64,000 nt of DNA from Isoetes taiwanensis (lineage: Eukaryota > Streptophyta > Lycopodiopsida > Isoetales > Isoetaceae), in assembly GCA_021234155.1 (NCBI GenBank), contig JAJEKV010000046.1, positions 9,119,012-9,183,011 on the forward strand, read 5' to 3'. The position numbers were made by a program, and so were the translations under genes. Below, one piece after another: positions 12,300 to 24,564 of this stretch. Every line of letters starts with the position of its first letter. Position 1 is the stretch's first letter. The notes under the pieces were generated by a model. The model did no database searches. It was not told the origin of the DNA and saw only the letters and a program-made list of their open reading frames with translations.

Positions 12300-14683
12300 C
12301 TCTAGTTTGTAGTACATCTATTAGAAAACTTGCAATACGGGTTCTTTGGAGCCGGAAAAAGGTTACCAAATCGTAGACTCTAATATCAAACCTGTCCCGT
12401 AGGGCTTGGTACTGGACATCGGACAGAGAATTACATGCATCTCATCCTCAACTTCATTTGATCCACAAGCTCGGCATATCCTATGTTCATGTGCTATTTT
12501 CATCCATCGCCCTACTTCCACATCCGGATGATGTGCACTCAACCTCATTCTCGCATATGACATGCCTCTTCTTAGTCGAGATGTTAGTGTCCAAATACTC
12601 CATTTCCTGCAAAGAAGGATTCATCTCAGGCCCCCTATAGTGTGACATCTTTGTACACAGGCCTAGACCCGGACCCTTAACATAACCGTCTCCATCACCC
12701 ACTCTCTGGATCCTCGCCCTTATTATGCTCCAGGTTTTCAATGCTTAGCCCCCATCTCCTTAACCAAATCATCCCATCCGCAAACCACCCCTTGTCAAAT
12801 GACTCCTTTAGAGCCAGGCGGGGATAACTGTCTTCTTCCAAACTGCCTACCTTGCACAGGTAAATGAGAAACTGGCATATAGCCTCACATTCTAGGGGCA
12901 ACATACCGCATTCAGGCAACATCATCTCATACGGGGTTTGCATTTTAACTCCTAGTTCCGCATGAAGGAATTTCTTTTGTACCTTTTCGATCTTTTGCCA
13001 CAATTCCAACGAAAGCCCTGGCCCCCATACTTCACATCCATAAAGCACAACCGCCTGCACCAGCGTCTTAAATAGCATTCTTTTTAGCCTGAAACTCCAC
13101 ACACCAGCCTTGGCACATTTCCTTTGCATCGCAAAGAAAGCTTTAAGCCCACCATTTACCCTCTGCTCTACTGTTTGATTCCACCTGAAATTTTTATCTA
13201 CTACAATCCCCAAGTATTTGTAAGATGTAGAAATCTCGACAGGGTCAGCTTTGTAGAAGAAAGCATAGTTCTTGTCCAGAGTGGTCCCAAAGATCACCAC
13301 CTTAGTTTTGGTAAGGTTTACCTTCAGCCCCTTGGCATCACAAAAAGCAGCTAAGACATCCAAGTGTTTTTGCATCCCCTCCTTGCTTCTAGCAATCAGC
13401 ACAATATCATCTGCATACAAGAGTGAGAGAATAAGATACTCAGCCAACGGAGTCCCATCTCCCCCCATATTATGTATCCACTCCTCCAATTCATCAATGA
13501 ATATCCCAAAGAGAGTCGGGGACATGGGGCAGCCCTGCTTGACCCCAATGTTGCTGATCACTACCTCATTGCACTCCTCACTAAAGGGTCTAGAGAGTGT
13601 AACCAACACTTTATCATACAGTAGTCTTACCGCATCTCTATATTCTTCTGGTATGTTTACCCTTTCCAGACTATCCCAAAGGTATCCCCTGCAGACCGTA
13701 TCAAAGGCCTTGGTGCAATCTACAAACGCAGCAAAAAGTGGTTTACGTGTCCCCTTAACAGCATCTATCATAACACGAAAAGTGACAAGATGATCAATTG
13801 TGGATTTTCGAGGTCTAAATCCCGCTTGCCCTTTGGCCCTAACATCATGCTTCTCTGTCCAACTACTAACTTTGCGCTCTATGATTGTGGCATACAATTT
13901 TGCAAATAGGTTACTAACCATAATCATTCTATAGTTGCCAGGGATCCCTTCGATCCCCAAAATTATATATATGGGGACCACCCGATTGGCCTGCCACGCC
14001 ATGGGAATCCATCCCAATTAATCTTTGCATTAAACATCCGTGTAAGCACCTCTACCATCTTAGGTCCTGCCCACTTTAAAAGCTCGGCCACTAACCCCGT
14101 GGAGTCAGCTGCCTTTCTATTTGCCAGCTTATCAAGCCCATCTTGTACATCTTCACTCGAGATAGTCAATGTGCATTCTCTTTTCTGTTCTATCTCCCTC
14201 AAGCCTTCCACATGGTATAGTTTCCTCACCATGCTTAGCAGATCCTCTGATTGCAGGGGTATGTCTTCATGCCTGCTTTGTTTGATCTTCTTCCAAAACT
14301 TAAAGGGGTCTACCAACAAATCCTTCACCATCTCCTCTTGTTTGCACCGCAAAAATGCCCGTTTCTTCGCTTTCGTAAGAGTTTTAAACTCTTTGATCAA
14401 TTGTGTCCTGGCTGCGCCAGTTGCACTCTTATATTGCCTCCTTTTTTCCTTACATTCATTATCAAACCAGCCATTGTAAGGTAGCCCTTTCTGCCGACGC
14501 TTTGAGCTAAAACATTCATGTGCTACGGTAGTAATCAAAGAAGTCAGGGTGTCACTTATCTTATCTACCCCTTCGGGCCACTCTATTTGTTCATATCTCT
14601 TTTCAAACGTGTCAAAGTATGCTTCCTCTTTCCGCCTAGTCACAAATATTCTATCCATCTCTCTAACCTCTTTGAGTGTTTCC
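12300..14683 (-). pseudogene. LINE C ORF2, reverse-transcriptase half
   Basis: Begins at the edge of element Y with ETLKEVREM, the direct continuation of the endonuclease segment at 26137. The linker runs to about 14010, where a frameshift occurs. The RT domain then shows AGFRPRKSTIDH, VDCTKAFDTV, VKQGCPMSP and catalytic YADD, followed by a thumb region (YKYLGIVVDKNFRWN) and LYGCEVWGPG. Further frameshifts lie near 12720, 12550 and 12420. A terminal knuckle (CRACGSNEVEDEMH) matches that of LINE B, and the remaining C terminus is readable in a shifted frame down to about 12300. An ORF that appears to begin at 14841 simply reads from the LTR of Y into LINE C. Confidence 0.9.
14679..14683. repeat. 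Target-site duplication of element Y, left copy (TTTCC)
   Basis: Matches TTTCT at 26137-26141 with one mismatch; the terminal 7 bp of the LTRs (TGTGACG ... CGTCACA) fix the boundaries. Confidence 0.7.
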
Positions 14684-16255
14684 TGTGACGTCCCCAGCTC
14701 ATATACGATGCCCCGATCGTATGCAAACTGGAGTTCATCCCTCAAACCAGCATCTGCTCGCTGATGTGAGGCCGTCCACCTAACATCGGGCTCTTGATGG
14801 TGGCCAAGAACCCGACGGGGAAGAATGGACGTGTCATTCATCCCGTCTCCCTCGGGATCGACCTAGCTGCAGAAGCGTAAACAAAACATGAGCACATGAC
14901 ATCAATCAACAATAACATACCCACCTCGAAGGGTGGTCCACCATATCACAGTAGCTGCAACAACACATCAGTACATCAACATAACATGGGGAAATCCTAC
15001 CCAGGCTCAGACTCATGGGGAAAGACTGACGGCTTGGGGTCTCGGATAGCAATGCAGGGAAATTCATGGCAAATGGATTTGGGCGGCATAGGAACATGGT
15101 CGCGGGTAGTCCACTCCATCCGCCCCTCCTGTGCATACTTTGCGGATAGGCTGAAAAGTATTGGAGCCCCACCGTAGCTTCTTAGGGTGAATAGCCGAGG
15201 GGGCTACTACTCTTTGGGTTGCATCTCCCGATCCCGATGAGGCGGGGAGGAGATTACTCCCCTCCGGGAGGTTCATGCCAATCCGCGGACAAGCTAGAGA
15301 GCCACCGCCAGATTCGACTTCAACTCAACGGAAGGTGACGCATCACCCCACGAGTGTCGAGCCCATACCCCCGCCCTCACGCAGCGATTACCGGGGTATT
15401 AGGCCTAGCTCACGCGGCGTTCCCCGCCGTCGTTCTGCGCCCGGCCGGATCAACCGTGATTAGACAAGCCCTCCCTTGTCGGCGGTCTAGCTCCGCCACC
15501 CACGGCCAGGCGGGCTCTTATGCCGCAGCCGCATTAATGGGAATTAATGGGCTAAATCTAGGATCATCCAACTACTTGGGCTCTGGGTCTCTACCCCCCT
15601 TCCCAATACACAAGAGTGGCGCATAGAATGTCAAAACAACATCACAACAGAACTGAAATAATAGAATACATCTATTCTAATCTACCTAATCATACATGGT
15701 TAGGTTCCTTTGTTAGTACCTATCATTCTTAGGCTGTAGGGGTCGCCTATAGCTAAGAATGAATACTAATCCTATGGAATGAGGCCTGAGAACTCGGAGT
15801 TAACTATCAGATCAACCACTAACCCGCTTCTTGGCTGGCTCCCACTCCTCTGAAGGCGTCCATGCTGCTGGATCTCGAGACTGCTGGTCCTGGATCGAGC
15901 TGCGACCTATGAATTCCGACTCCTCTGCTACTCTTCAGGCGAAATGGCGCCCAAAGCTGCTGCAATCCGACCTATAGGGGCTGGAAACCGAAAGGGTTTC
16001 CCTTTTAGGGTTTATGCCCCTTTATGCCCACGAATTTAGGGCTGGGCCCTTTTTGGTCAATGGGCTATTGCCACATGGCAAAGGATATTATATTCACATG
16101 TGGCCTTAACATGTGCAATATAATGGTTCACAAGGTCGTACCCTAGGGTACTACCCTTTACGGTCGTCGTGTACATGTCGTCTGAGTCGACATGTACTAG
16201 TGACGTGTCAGTATAATATACGTATTCATACCGTATGTTATGCTGGAACGTCACA
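14684..16255 (-). repeat. 3' LTR of element Y
   Basis: Same length as the right LTR. The segment 15640-16255 is almost identical to 25520-26136, whereas 14860-15600 differs from its partner in short GC-rich patches. Confidence 0.93.
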
Positions 16256-16268
16256 TTCTCCCCACCTT
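16256..16268 (-). promoter_or_regulatory. Polypurine tract of element Y
   Basis: Reads AAGGTGGGGAGAA on the minus strand immediately before the 3' LTR; such tracts prime plus-strand DNA synthesis. Confidence 0.8.
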
Positions 16269-18990
16269 GAATTGATGCTGTCCGCAGCATCAGGAGTCTC
16301 CCCACCTTGGGTTCTTCCTGTCCTGCAATCAACCTGATGCATACGATATACTACTATAATACTTACACATTTATTAAGATTACCTTAAGGTAATATTTTT
16401 AAATCATTATTACGCCATTACATTATCAAATAACTTATCAAATCGTAGCTTAAAACAAGGTACTTATTAGTTTCTCAAGTATCACAACATTTAGTTTATC
16501 ACAATTTAACACTTTCATATACAATTATTATTTAAGGTACTCTTCATTCCTTTTTGCAACGCATTCCAACAAAATTTGTGTTGCAAGTCTTCGCACCTTA
16601 AAATCCTCAGATAATTTTACAATATCTATAATTACACACTTACTATGTTAATTATTAGAATTACTCTAAGGTAATGTTTAAGACATTACTGTACTATTTG
16701 ATTATCCAATTAACTTATGACTTTATAACTTAATCCACGCAAGGTAATTATTGCCCTTACTTAATACAATATTTAAGTTTATCAAAGTTTATCAATTCCA
16801 TACAAAATTTACACTTCTAAGGTACTCTTCATCTCTTGCATCACATTATAACAAAATCGTGTTTGCAAGTCTTCGTCTTTCGACCTCCTCGCCCCTCGAG
16901 GCCTCTATTGGCCCATGTCGTCACTAACGTTAGAACCATTTTAATTATTAATAAAATTTTGGTTATATGGTGACCACCCCACCTATCTACATGGATGCAT
17001 GGCTAATCTCCCGGTAGGAAGAGGGGTGAATCTTCCATTATGGCCGTGGAGACAGCCTATATGCCTATATGCCGCTCATGCCTACACCCTAGTTGCCCGG
17101 TGGAGGATAGGTCCTTCCCGTATGGGCGTGAAGGCCGATTCCTCCTATCAAAGCATATATGGGGCTAGAGGTGCTTTTCCTATCAATGCATTCCTGAATG
17201 ACCTCCTTTCTCTCGAGGTCGTCTACTTCCGTGGAACAGAAGTAAACTTTCTAATCTACCTTCCACTCATCCAAGCGGGAACGCGGTCATGCCTACATTG
17301 ACATTACACCACACCCTAGAGATCACCGTAGTAATCTCATCATCGGTAGCAACGCATGCAACCCTTACCTCATAGGTTGCATCGCGATTATACTTAACTA
17401 CACATGAAATTAATCTAAACACAAATCGACATGCCCGGCCAGTTTATTTTTTTTGGCTCCCTTTAATGCATGTGATTAACATAATTACCTTAACGTAATA
17501 TTTATGAATTAACGTTATCATAGCATCGGATACATTACTTCCGATAGTACAATTATATTTACTCTAAGCTTTACAATATTTAATTACTTTTAGATCGTGA
17601 TTATTTAAACAATAACCCTGATTTTAGACCTATTGTTACATAGAGAAGGTTTTAGTTATCATACACAAGAATTAGATGTGCTTCTTATTCTCTTCCTTGG
17701 GTCTTGCATTACCCTTGGAAGTATATCCCTAAGATGCGCTTAAGTATATCCGAATTCTATTTTTTATTTATATTTATAAGGACCTCGAGGTCATATAGCT
17801 ATCCTTGGAAGGAATTGCATCCTGCGAAGGATTAATTAACATGCTAACTCACATTATCGTTGTTATTTAACTTATTTCCGTATGATACATATACGTATAG
17901 CAATTTCTATGCAGTTATTAGGATCTATATTTAACTTATCTATAAGACACATTAAAGCTTATAATACATGCGCACACCTTACCTAAGGCTAGAACGCATC
18001 CACCCATTGAGCTGGCGTTGAGTAATTTGGAGATGACTTGGTCGTTGCATTGCTCCCATAGTTTTGCTCCACTTCATTGGTGTAGTTAGCTACTACGTCA
18101 GTCTCGCACGTTGAAAGCCTCCTGAGCCTAAGGTATCTATCTATTTTACGCTCTATTCGCTTTGGCCATTGCCAGAGTGAACTCTATTCTACGGGTCGGT
18201 CAATTCGATGCAAGTACGTTCAATCCTGAGATTGAGCCCTCCCACTTTCTTCGAAAAGAAAATGGTCCTGCACCCCTTCAATGGCGTTGTACACAACGTC
18301 ATATTTATTCTCTCCCCTTAAGAGGTTATACGCTTCTTATTTAGCGCATTAATTTACTAGCCTTAGCTGACATATATAACCATCTAAGATGGATATACAT
18401 ATTATGTTATCATTTATTTCAATATAGCTATGGGTTACCTACTTATAGTTAGAATGATTCTAAACCACAAGGTTTTGTCATCATGACAATTCCTTTTGTC
18501 TCAAAAGACTATTTGATTACTATAATTCTTATTTTAGATGTACCTTACATGTATTATTCTTTTATATTCTAGAGATTCCCCCTTTCTTAGTTATTTAGCT
18601 CTTGGAATATTCCTACCAATCGAATTGATGTCATCGTAACAAGTTGGCCGGACTTGTTAGATTACTTCTTTTCTTTCGGTTGGATTATTCTTTTGGAGGT
18701 ACTAGATTTATACATGGTCAACAATTATCCTAGTAATGATTCCTTCTTAGCGAGGAGATCAATCTCACCAAGTGGTTTCAATACGTTGGATGTCTGTTAA
18801 CAATCGTGTATAATTATAGTTACTCCTATGCATTTCCTTCCCAATCTTGATGCTTAGCTCAATATTGGGGCGATCCTTTCAAATGAGAATATCCGAAATG
18901 CCTTCTAATCCCAATATGGATGTTATCATCCCTAAATTTAACCCACTAGGCCCCCGGTCTTAAATACTTGAGCTTGCTAGAAGCTCGTCC
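16269..18990 (-). other. Element Y interior, AT-rich part with degenerate tandem repeat
   Basis: No supported coding region. 16340-16610 and 16625-16890 are degenerate copies of one unit of about 285 bp: both contain a TTACYYTAAGGTAAT-like stretch and end in AAGGTACTCTTCAT then a TTTGCAAGTCTTCG-like segment. A third, weaker copy begins near 17470. Confidence 0.6.
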
Positions 18991-21900
18991 ACTGCTGTTA
19001 CCCTTGAATTAGCAAGGTAACGTTCTTCCGAAGTCGCCGATACTTCCGGTCTCCTTGACGGTGGATCCTCTTGATGTAGAGGTTGACTTTGTTCGTTTAG
19101 AAGCCTCTCCTTGCTGGTCTTTGATGGTGCAGTTGGTCACTTGAAATCTTCCATGCCGCTTTTCAAAAGCCTGAAGATGGCGCCGTTGAAAAAGAACTTT
19201 CATCTTGAACTCTTTGTCTTGGCAGCTAAAGGACGACTCTATATCTGATATTGTTTCCTCGACTCCATCGACGTCTCATACATCGAGTCCTCTTGTCGTT
19301 ATCGCGTTGCCCAAAGAGTGTTGAAGATGTTGATTGCTTCACCCCTGCAATTTGCCTGACATCTCTTCGTTTGATTTGTTACGCTATGGGAGGGAAGAAA
19401 TAACAAGGGAACTATACATGCAAAGCATATAGCTTACATAATTACAATTACTAATAGAGCTATTAAGTCCCCCTTGTGCCTCCGTTCGAGTTGCACACCT
19501 ACTCCTTGGTAATGTCATCGGTGTTTCCTCCCGTGGCATGGTGTTGACGATCTATATCCTCCTATTTGTGCGTCATTTCATACTCGGGGTAACTTGTTGA
19601 TATACTTGGGCCCTCCGATGTTTGTCGGCTATGGCACAACACGCTTTGCATCACATTCTAACTAAAGGTGTGCTGGTCGTTGATGCTTCGACATTTAAAT
19701 GCGCCTCTCGATTACGTTATCGGGCTGTAATTGTTTCCCCATTCATGATACTTGAAGCTATTTGGAGGCGTCTCTTGAGGTTTGTCTTGGCGCTTCCTTT
19801 GGCTATACTCCTCCTCGAGTTGTTCTCTTCTGCAGATTGTTCTTTGAATCGTCGATCCTTGGGTTCACCAAGTTGTATGCAAGTCCGCGTGCAAGTCATC
19901 GGCTCGCCGCCTTTGCCTCACCTAGTTGGTTCTCCATCGAGCTTCCAATCTTCCTTGCTGATCCCCTCGATCACCGGCGGGCGTTGTCCGCGTTCCTCGG
20001 TGCTATCTTAGTCTTCTTGTCTTGAGGTACCCCCCGGTGGTTTTGATTGTGCCCGTCAGTTTTGATCCTCCTGTTGCCTCTAGGAAGCTCCTGGAAGAAG
20101 TCGGTTGCTAACACTTCTCCAGCTTTCAGTTCCTGACCTTTGTGCCTCTATGCATGTCGGTCTCTCTGTCAAGTAAAGCTTCATGGCTCTCCTCCCTGCT
20201 GGCTATATTGTGGGTGATGGATCCTTATATTTCTTGGCTTGACCCTTGAGTTGAAGAAGTACCTGCCTTAGATATAGTCTTGTCGTTGAATAGCCTGGCT
20301 ATTATCTTGAACTCTCTTTTTGCCGAAGGTGCTTCAGTTGCTATCCTTGTCGTTAAGGTGTCGAGTGCTTCTACCTTGGGCGTTTGATGTCCCTCATGTC
20401 GGAGATACGATCGGCTTCTTTTCTTCTAATTACTGGTAGGAGTACCTGACGAAGCCATCACCTAGTTGTTGAAGGCATATCTCCTCGTCGCAGTGCCTTT
20501 CGTAAGTGCCTCTCCATCTAATACACGTGTCATAGCGCATCACCCTATATTACCACAAGGTGGAATTATGGTTGTCGAGATGTTGCCTTCCTAGTTGGCT
20601 CGTTGATGTCGGGTCGTTTATCCTTCTATTGTTGAGGCCACTCGTGTCATAAGTTCATCAAGTGTTGCCGCTGCCACAAGAGGTAGTGGTGCGCCCTGAC
20701 GATGTCCTGGTGCAGTAGCGCTGATGATCTTGACATGACCGGTGTTGTCTCTTATTCTGACATTGGGTGGACGAGCGGTCTTCTACTTGAGGGCACTTCC
20801 CGAAGTGTTTGAAGTCGAAGGTTTGCTTGGGCTCTGGTCGTTTCTTCCTCGTACTTGCTCTTCCATTTTGATCTTGGGCTATAGTTGTGCTTCCTTGCTT
20901 CCTCATTTGGTAGTCGAAGTGAAGGAGCTTTCTGATCTAAGCACTAAATCCGTAAAACATGACTTTAAACTCATGTTTCTACACTATATCTGTGAGCACC
21001 CGAGATATACAATAGACATATACGCATTTACATTGGGATTTTAATTCATCCACTTTTTTAAAACAACTACGAAGATCTACTTAAATGTTTATACTCCTTT
21101 AGGGTTTCCCCTCCTCCTATCGCGTTTGATCCTTCGGTTTTGCTACATCTTCTTCGTTCTGGTTGACTCCGGGATTCCTTGAGATGCTGCTACTATTGTT
21201 GAGCTTCATGTCTGATCCGAGCTCGTCACCCCAAGTTGCGAAGAGTGTTCGTCGATGTGATCCCTTGAAAAAGATGCTCCTCCTTAATGTGTATGTCCGC
21301 CGTAAGGAATGCGGTGACCGCTCAACGTCCCTGTATGCAGTGTCTCGTTGCAAGGTTGCCGATGTGCGGTGCCATTGATCGGTTGATCACCTGGCTGTTG
21401 CAGTCGGACGTTCTTGAATGTCTTCGAAGCTCTGAGATCGTGGTCGGTAGGCAGGCATTGTCATTCCTCCGTAGGTTGAATTCCTGAGTGCGCCCCTGTT
21501 GATTGGGCTTTGCTTCATTCCGAGGTGCCTCTCCTGTGCTTGGAAGTGTGGTCATCTCCATTGCACCTACCCTAGCTTCTTCTGGTTGCCTTTGCGTGAT
21601 TTGTACCTGCTGGCTAGGTCGTCTCCTCCGTCCCTTGGATCCTATCCATTCGAGTCTCGCACTCCTTGGCTGACGTAGTAAAGTCGTCCTTCCTTTGCTT
21701 TCTAGGTGTTTCTGGGTCCGGAATTCTTGTTTGAGCGGAATATTCTCCTCCTTGATCTTGCCCCTAATGCTGATATAGGCCTTCAAGTCGGAGATGTTCC
21801 CTGATATGCGTCTCCTCCCCCTCATGGTCTCCTACCTTTTGGAACCGATGAAAGTTCTCCTGCTGGTGCAAGGGAGCTGGAAAGCTCGTCCGGGTCAGCC

Positions 21901-22440
21901 TTAGGTGCTTTGTGGTTGACTAGCTTGGTTGCTCCTTTTATTGATGTTGCATGACATTCGCTTGAGCTGCTGGACTGCAAGGTCGTGGTTGTCTTCCCTC
22001 CGGTTTCTATACGCTCCTGTGTCGCCATGACTTCTCTCCTCGATGGAAGATTATGCCCTCTGGCCCTGGCTCGTGATGCTAATGTGGCATTGCTGTCTAA
22101 CGTCTTCCTGCACCTGTATTTTGCTGCCTTGCATTCTTCCATTTGAAACTCATGTGCGTCGAGCTGGTGAAGGCGTCGAGATCCTCTTTCTGATGTGAGC
22201 TCGTGGACGTGGTAGCCGGGAGGTTGACATCTAGAAGATTCTTGATGCCGTTGGTTACCAATTATTCTTCCCATTTGATGAAGATTGATGATAGGCCGGT
22301 GGTGTCCTGTTCTACTCGTTTGTTAGTTGAGGTGTTTGTCGTTGTGCTTTCCTCTCTTAAGTCTGCCTTTTCGGTCTCCTCTCCTTATCTATCTGTACAT
22401 CAGCTGGGACCTTGATGTCTTCAAGAAGTTGCGCCTCTAG
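18991..22440 (-). other. Element Y interior, GC-richer part, possible relic of coding sequence
   Basis: Base composition changes from AT-rich to balanced here. On the minus strand, open stretches at 22274-21822 and 21825-21322 overlap by 4 nt and encode Arg/Gln/Lys/Thr-rich sequence; shorter open pieces follow at 21353-21117, 20906-20658 and 19203-19009. None has a recognisable gag, zinc knuckle or enzyme motif. The region may be a decayed gag-like reading frame or conserved non-coding interior. I do not assign a function. Confidence 0.35.
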
Positions 22441-23204
22441 CTCTTCTGTGGCTCTGGCCATGTACCTCGAAAGCAACGCTCGTATATTCTAGAGTCTAAG
22501 GGTCCACTTGAAGGGCTCTCCTACAATATTTTGGGCTCTATAAGCAAGCAAGATGGCTCGAGCAGCATTACTAGAGACATGTCTATAATGTCCAAGTCTA
22601 TGGACATTAGGACGTGTGGTATGGTATGACGTGAGGGTTGTTTTTCAAACCTCCATGATGTTTGAGGCATACTCTAAGGTCCTATTAAAGTTGGTTTGGG
22701 GGAGTCCAGTCTCTACACACGGAGTGACTTGGGCAGCTCTAGACTCTAGCTCCTTTCTAGGTATCCTGGTAATAGGGAGTGTGAATGTGGCGGCTGTATA
22801 GGTCAAACTCTATTAGAAGGACACAAAATTAGGTCAATGTTTATGCTTTTGGCATGAGCAGAGGTGATGTACCAACAGTTGGACTTCGGTTGCTATGCTG
22901 AGGTTTAGATGACTATAACAAAGGGGTGTTCTTGGGCACTTCTACCTTGAAGTAAGGCATCAGCTTTGGGCCGAGAGCAATACTTGTGAGGTACTAATGG
23001 GGTATGCTTCTATTTACAAACAAACCACAGTTTGGAAAAACAATTCAAGGGTTTGAGCAATTTTGGTCATTTTGAGCTAGGGTTTGACATTTCTAGCCTA
23101 ATGTGAGGTCATAAATGGATTCTAGGCTGTCTAACGGTCCTATTGCAACAAATTTCAAGCGATTTGGAGCTCTGTAGCTCAAGTTATGGGGTTTGAAAAA
23201 TCGG

Positions 23205-24314
23205 ACGCCTCTAAGAGTGCGCGAGGGGGGTGTTAGGTTGGGACCTAAGTGGCCTCTGGCGCACTCTTGGAGTCGTTGGCCTATCTCTGTCTAATGGATG
23301 CCAAGAATCCGCTGGGAGGGGTAAATTCCTATTAGTTTTCTTCCTAAATGCAAGTTTCTTTGTTTATTACTACGTTTGGAGCAAGTAGGGCTAATCAAGG
23401 CCCCAGTTGGCTGGATGACTCTAAGAGTGCGCGAGGAGGGGGTTAGGTTGGGACCTAACTATGCTCTGGCGCACTCTTGGAGTCGTTGGTCAAAATATCG
23501 CATTTGCTCCAGATCTAATACTGTACCTAATGAATACACATTTTTAAACGACTATATATCTTTATTATTCGAAATTTTCATACATCACATATAAACCTGT
23601 TAGTTACAAAAAGCAGCTTGTGTTCTATTTATCTGTCCTCTTGATGTACTTCGCCAGTCTCATGTCTTTCGGTGTCTTTTGCGTGGAGCGTGCACGCCAA
23701 TGGGTCTTCAAAGTGTTGCACGACCATCTCTGCCTTGCTTAATTTCTTGGTTTGTTGATGAAATCCTCCATCTTGGATGAAATTAGGGTCTTGTTTGGTC
23801 CTGTTTCTTCGAACGCCTCTAAGAGTGCGCGAGGAGGGGGTTAGGTCGGGACCTAACTATGCTCTGGCGCACTCTTGGAGTCGTTGGCCCTCTCTGCTCC
23901 AACGCATCCAATTTACACAATTTACATGTCATTACCCACTAATTCAAGCATTTTAAGCAAGATTCTATTATTACTTTTACCCTTTGAGTAATTTATAATC
24001 AATTTTTGAGGTCACTTTTAGGGACGACTCTAAGAGTGCGCGAGGAGGGGGTTAGGTCGGGACCTAACTATACTCTGGCGCACTCTTGGAGGCATTGTCC
24101 CAAAAGTGACTTGTACTTAATGTTTTTCGATGTTTTAACATATAATTCTAGCTATTTCGAGCTTTTTGATTGGGATTTCATCTTTTATTTTACCATTTGG
24201 AGTTCCTAAGGCCAAGTTCTAGGGTTCATATGGGGTGACTACTCTAAGAGTGCGCGAGAGACCCCTTAGGTCTGAACCTAACATGCTCCTGGCGCACTCT
24301 TGGAGGCATTGGCC
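23205..24314 (-). repeat. Array of five conserved hairpins in the leader of element Y
   Basis: Copies lie at about 23205-23280, 23417-23490, 23811-23889, 24022-24100 and 24236-24314. Each has outer arms CTCTAAGAGTGCGC and GCGCACTCTTGGAG and an inner 6-bp stem TTAGGT/ACCTAA with a 4-nt loop that varies (CGGG, TGGG, CTGA on the plus strand). DNA between copies is unrelated apart from occasional outer complementarity, best at copy 4, where GTCACTTTT pairs with AAAAGTGAC. The array lies about 250-1360 nt downstream of the primer-binding site in the element transcript, where packaging or dimerisation signals would be expected (inference). Confidence 0.9.
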
Positions 24315-24550
24315 GAAAGTGCTTGAAATTTAGTAGGCTCTCTTTAAGTGCTTTTCGTCAGTTTGTTCTATCTTACCTATGTTGTCTAATTATCCTAATC
24401 CTAGATAATTACTAACTCTACCCCGGGAGAAAAAAAAGTTTCCCGCTACTCGAGGTTTGTGCTTGGGCTTTTACCTCCAAGACTGAATGTCTAGATGAGT
24501 TAGTTCCTATAGGGTTTCGGTTAGTGCTCGATCCTGTCTGCCAATATCAG

Positions 24551-24563
24551 AGCTCTGATACCA
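24551..24563 (-). promoter_or_regulatory. Primer-binding site of element Y (initiator tRNA-Met)
   Basis: Minus-strand TGGTATCAGAGCT, one base inside the 5' LTR, matches the standard plant PBS complementary to the 3' end of initiator tRNA-Met. Confidence 0.92.
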
Positions 24564-24564
24564 T

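Noticed and set aside
14684-14841. Extra N-terminal coding sequence of LINE C in an ORF starting at 14841
   Set aside because: It is LTR sequence of element Y; the same peptide occurs at 24507-24722 beside the other LTR.
23205-24314. CRISPR-like array
   Set aside because: Units are long palindromes with irregular spacing of 190-400 bp in a plant LTR element; there are no uniform spacers or cas genes.
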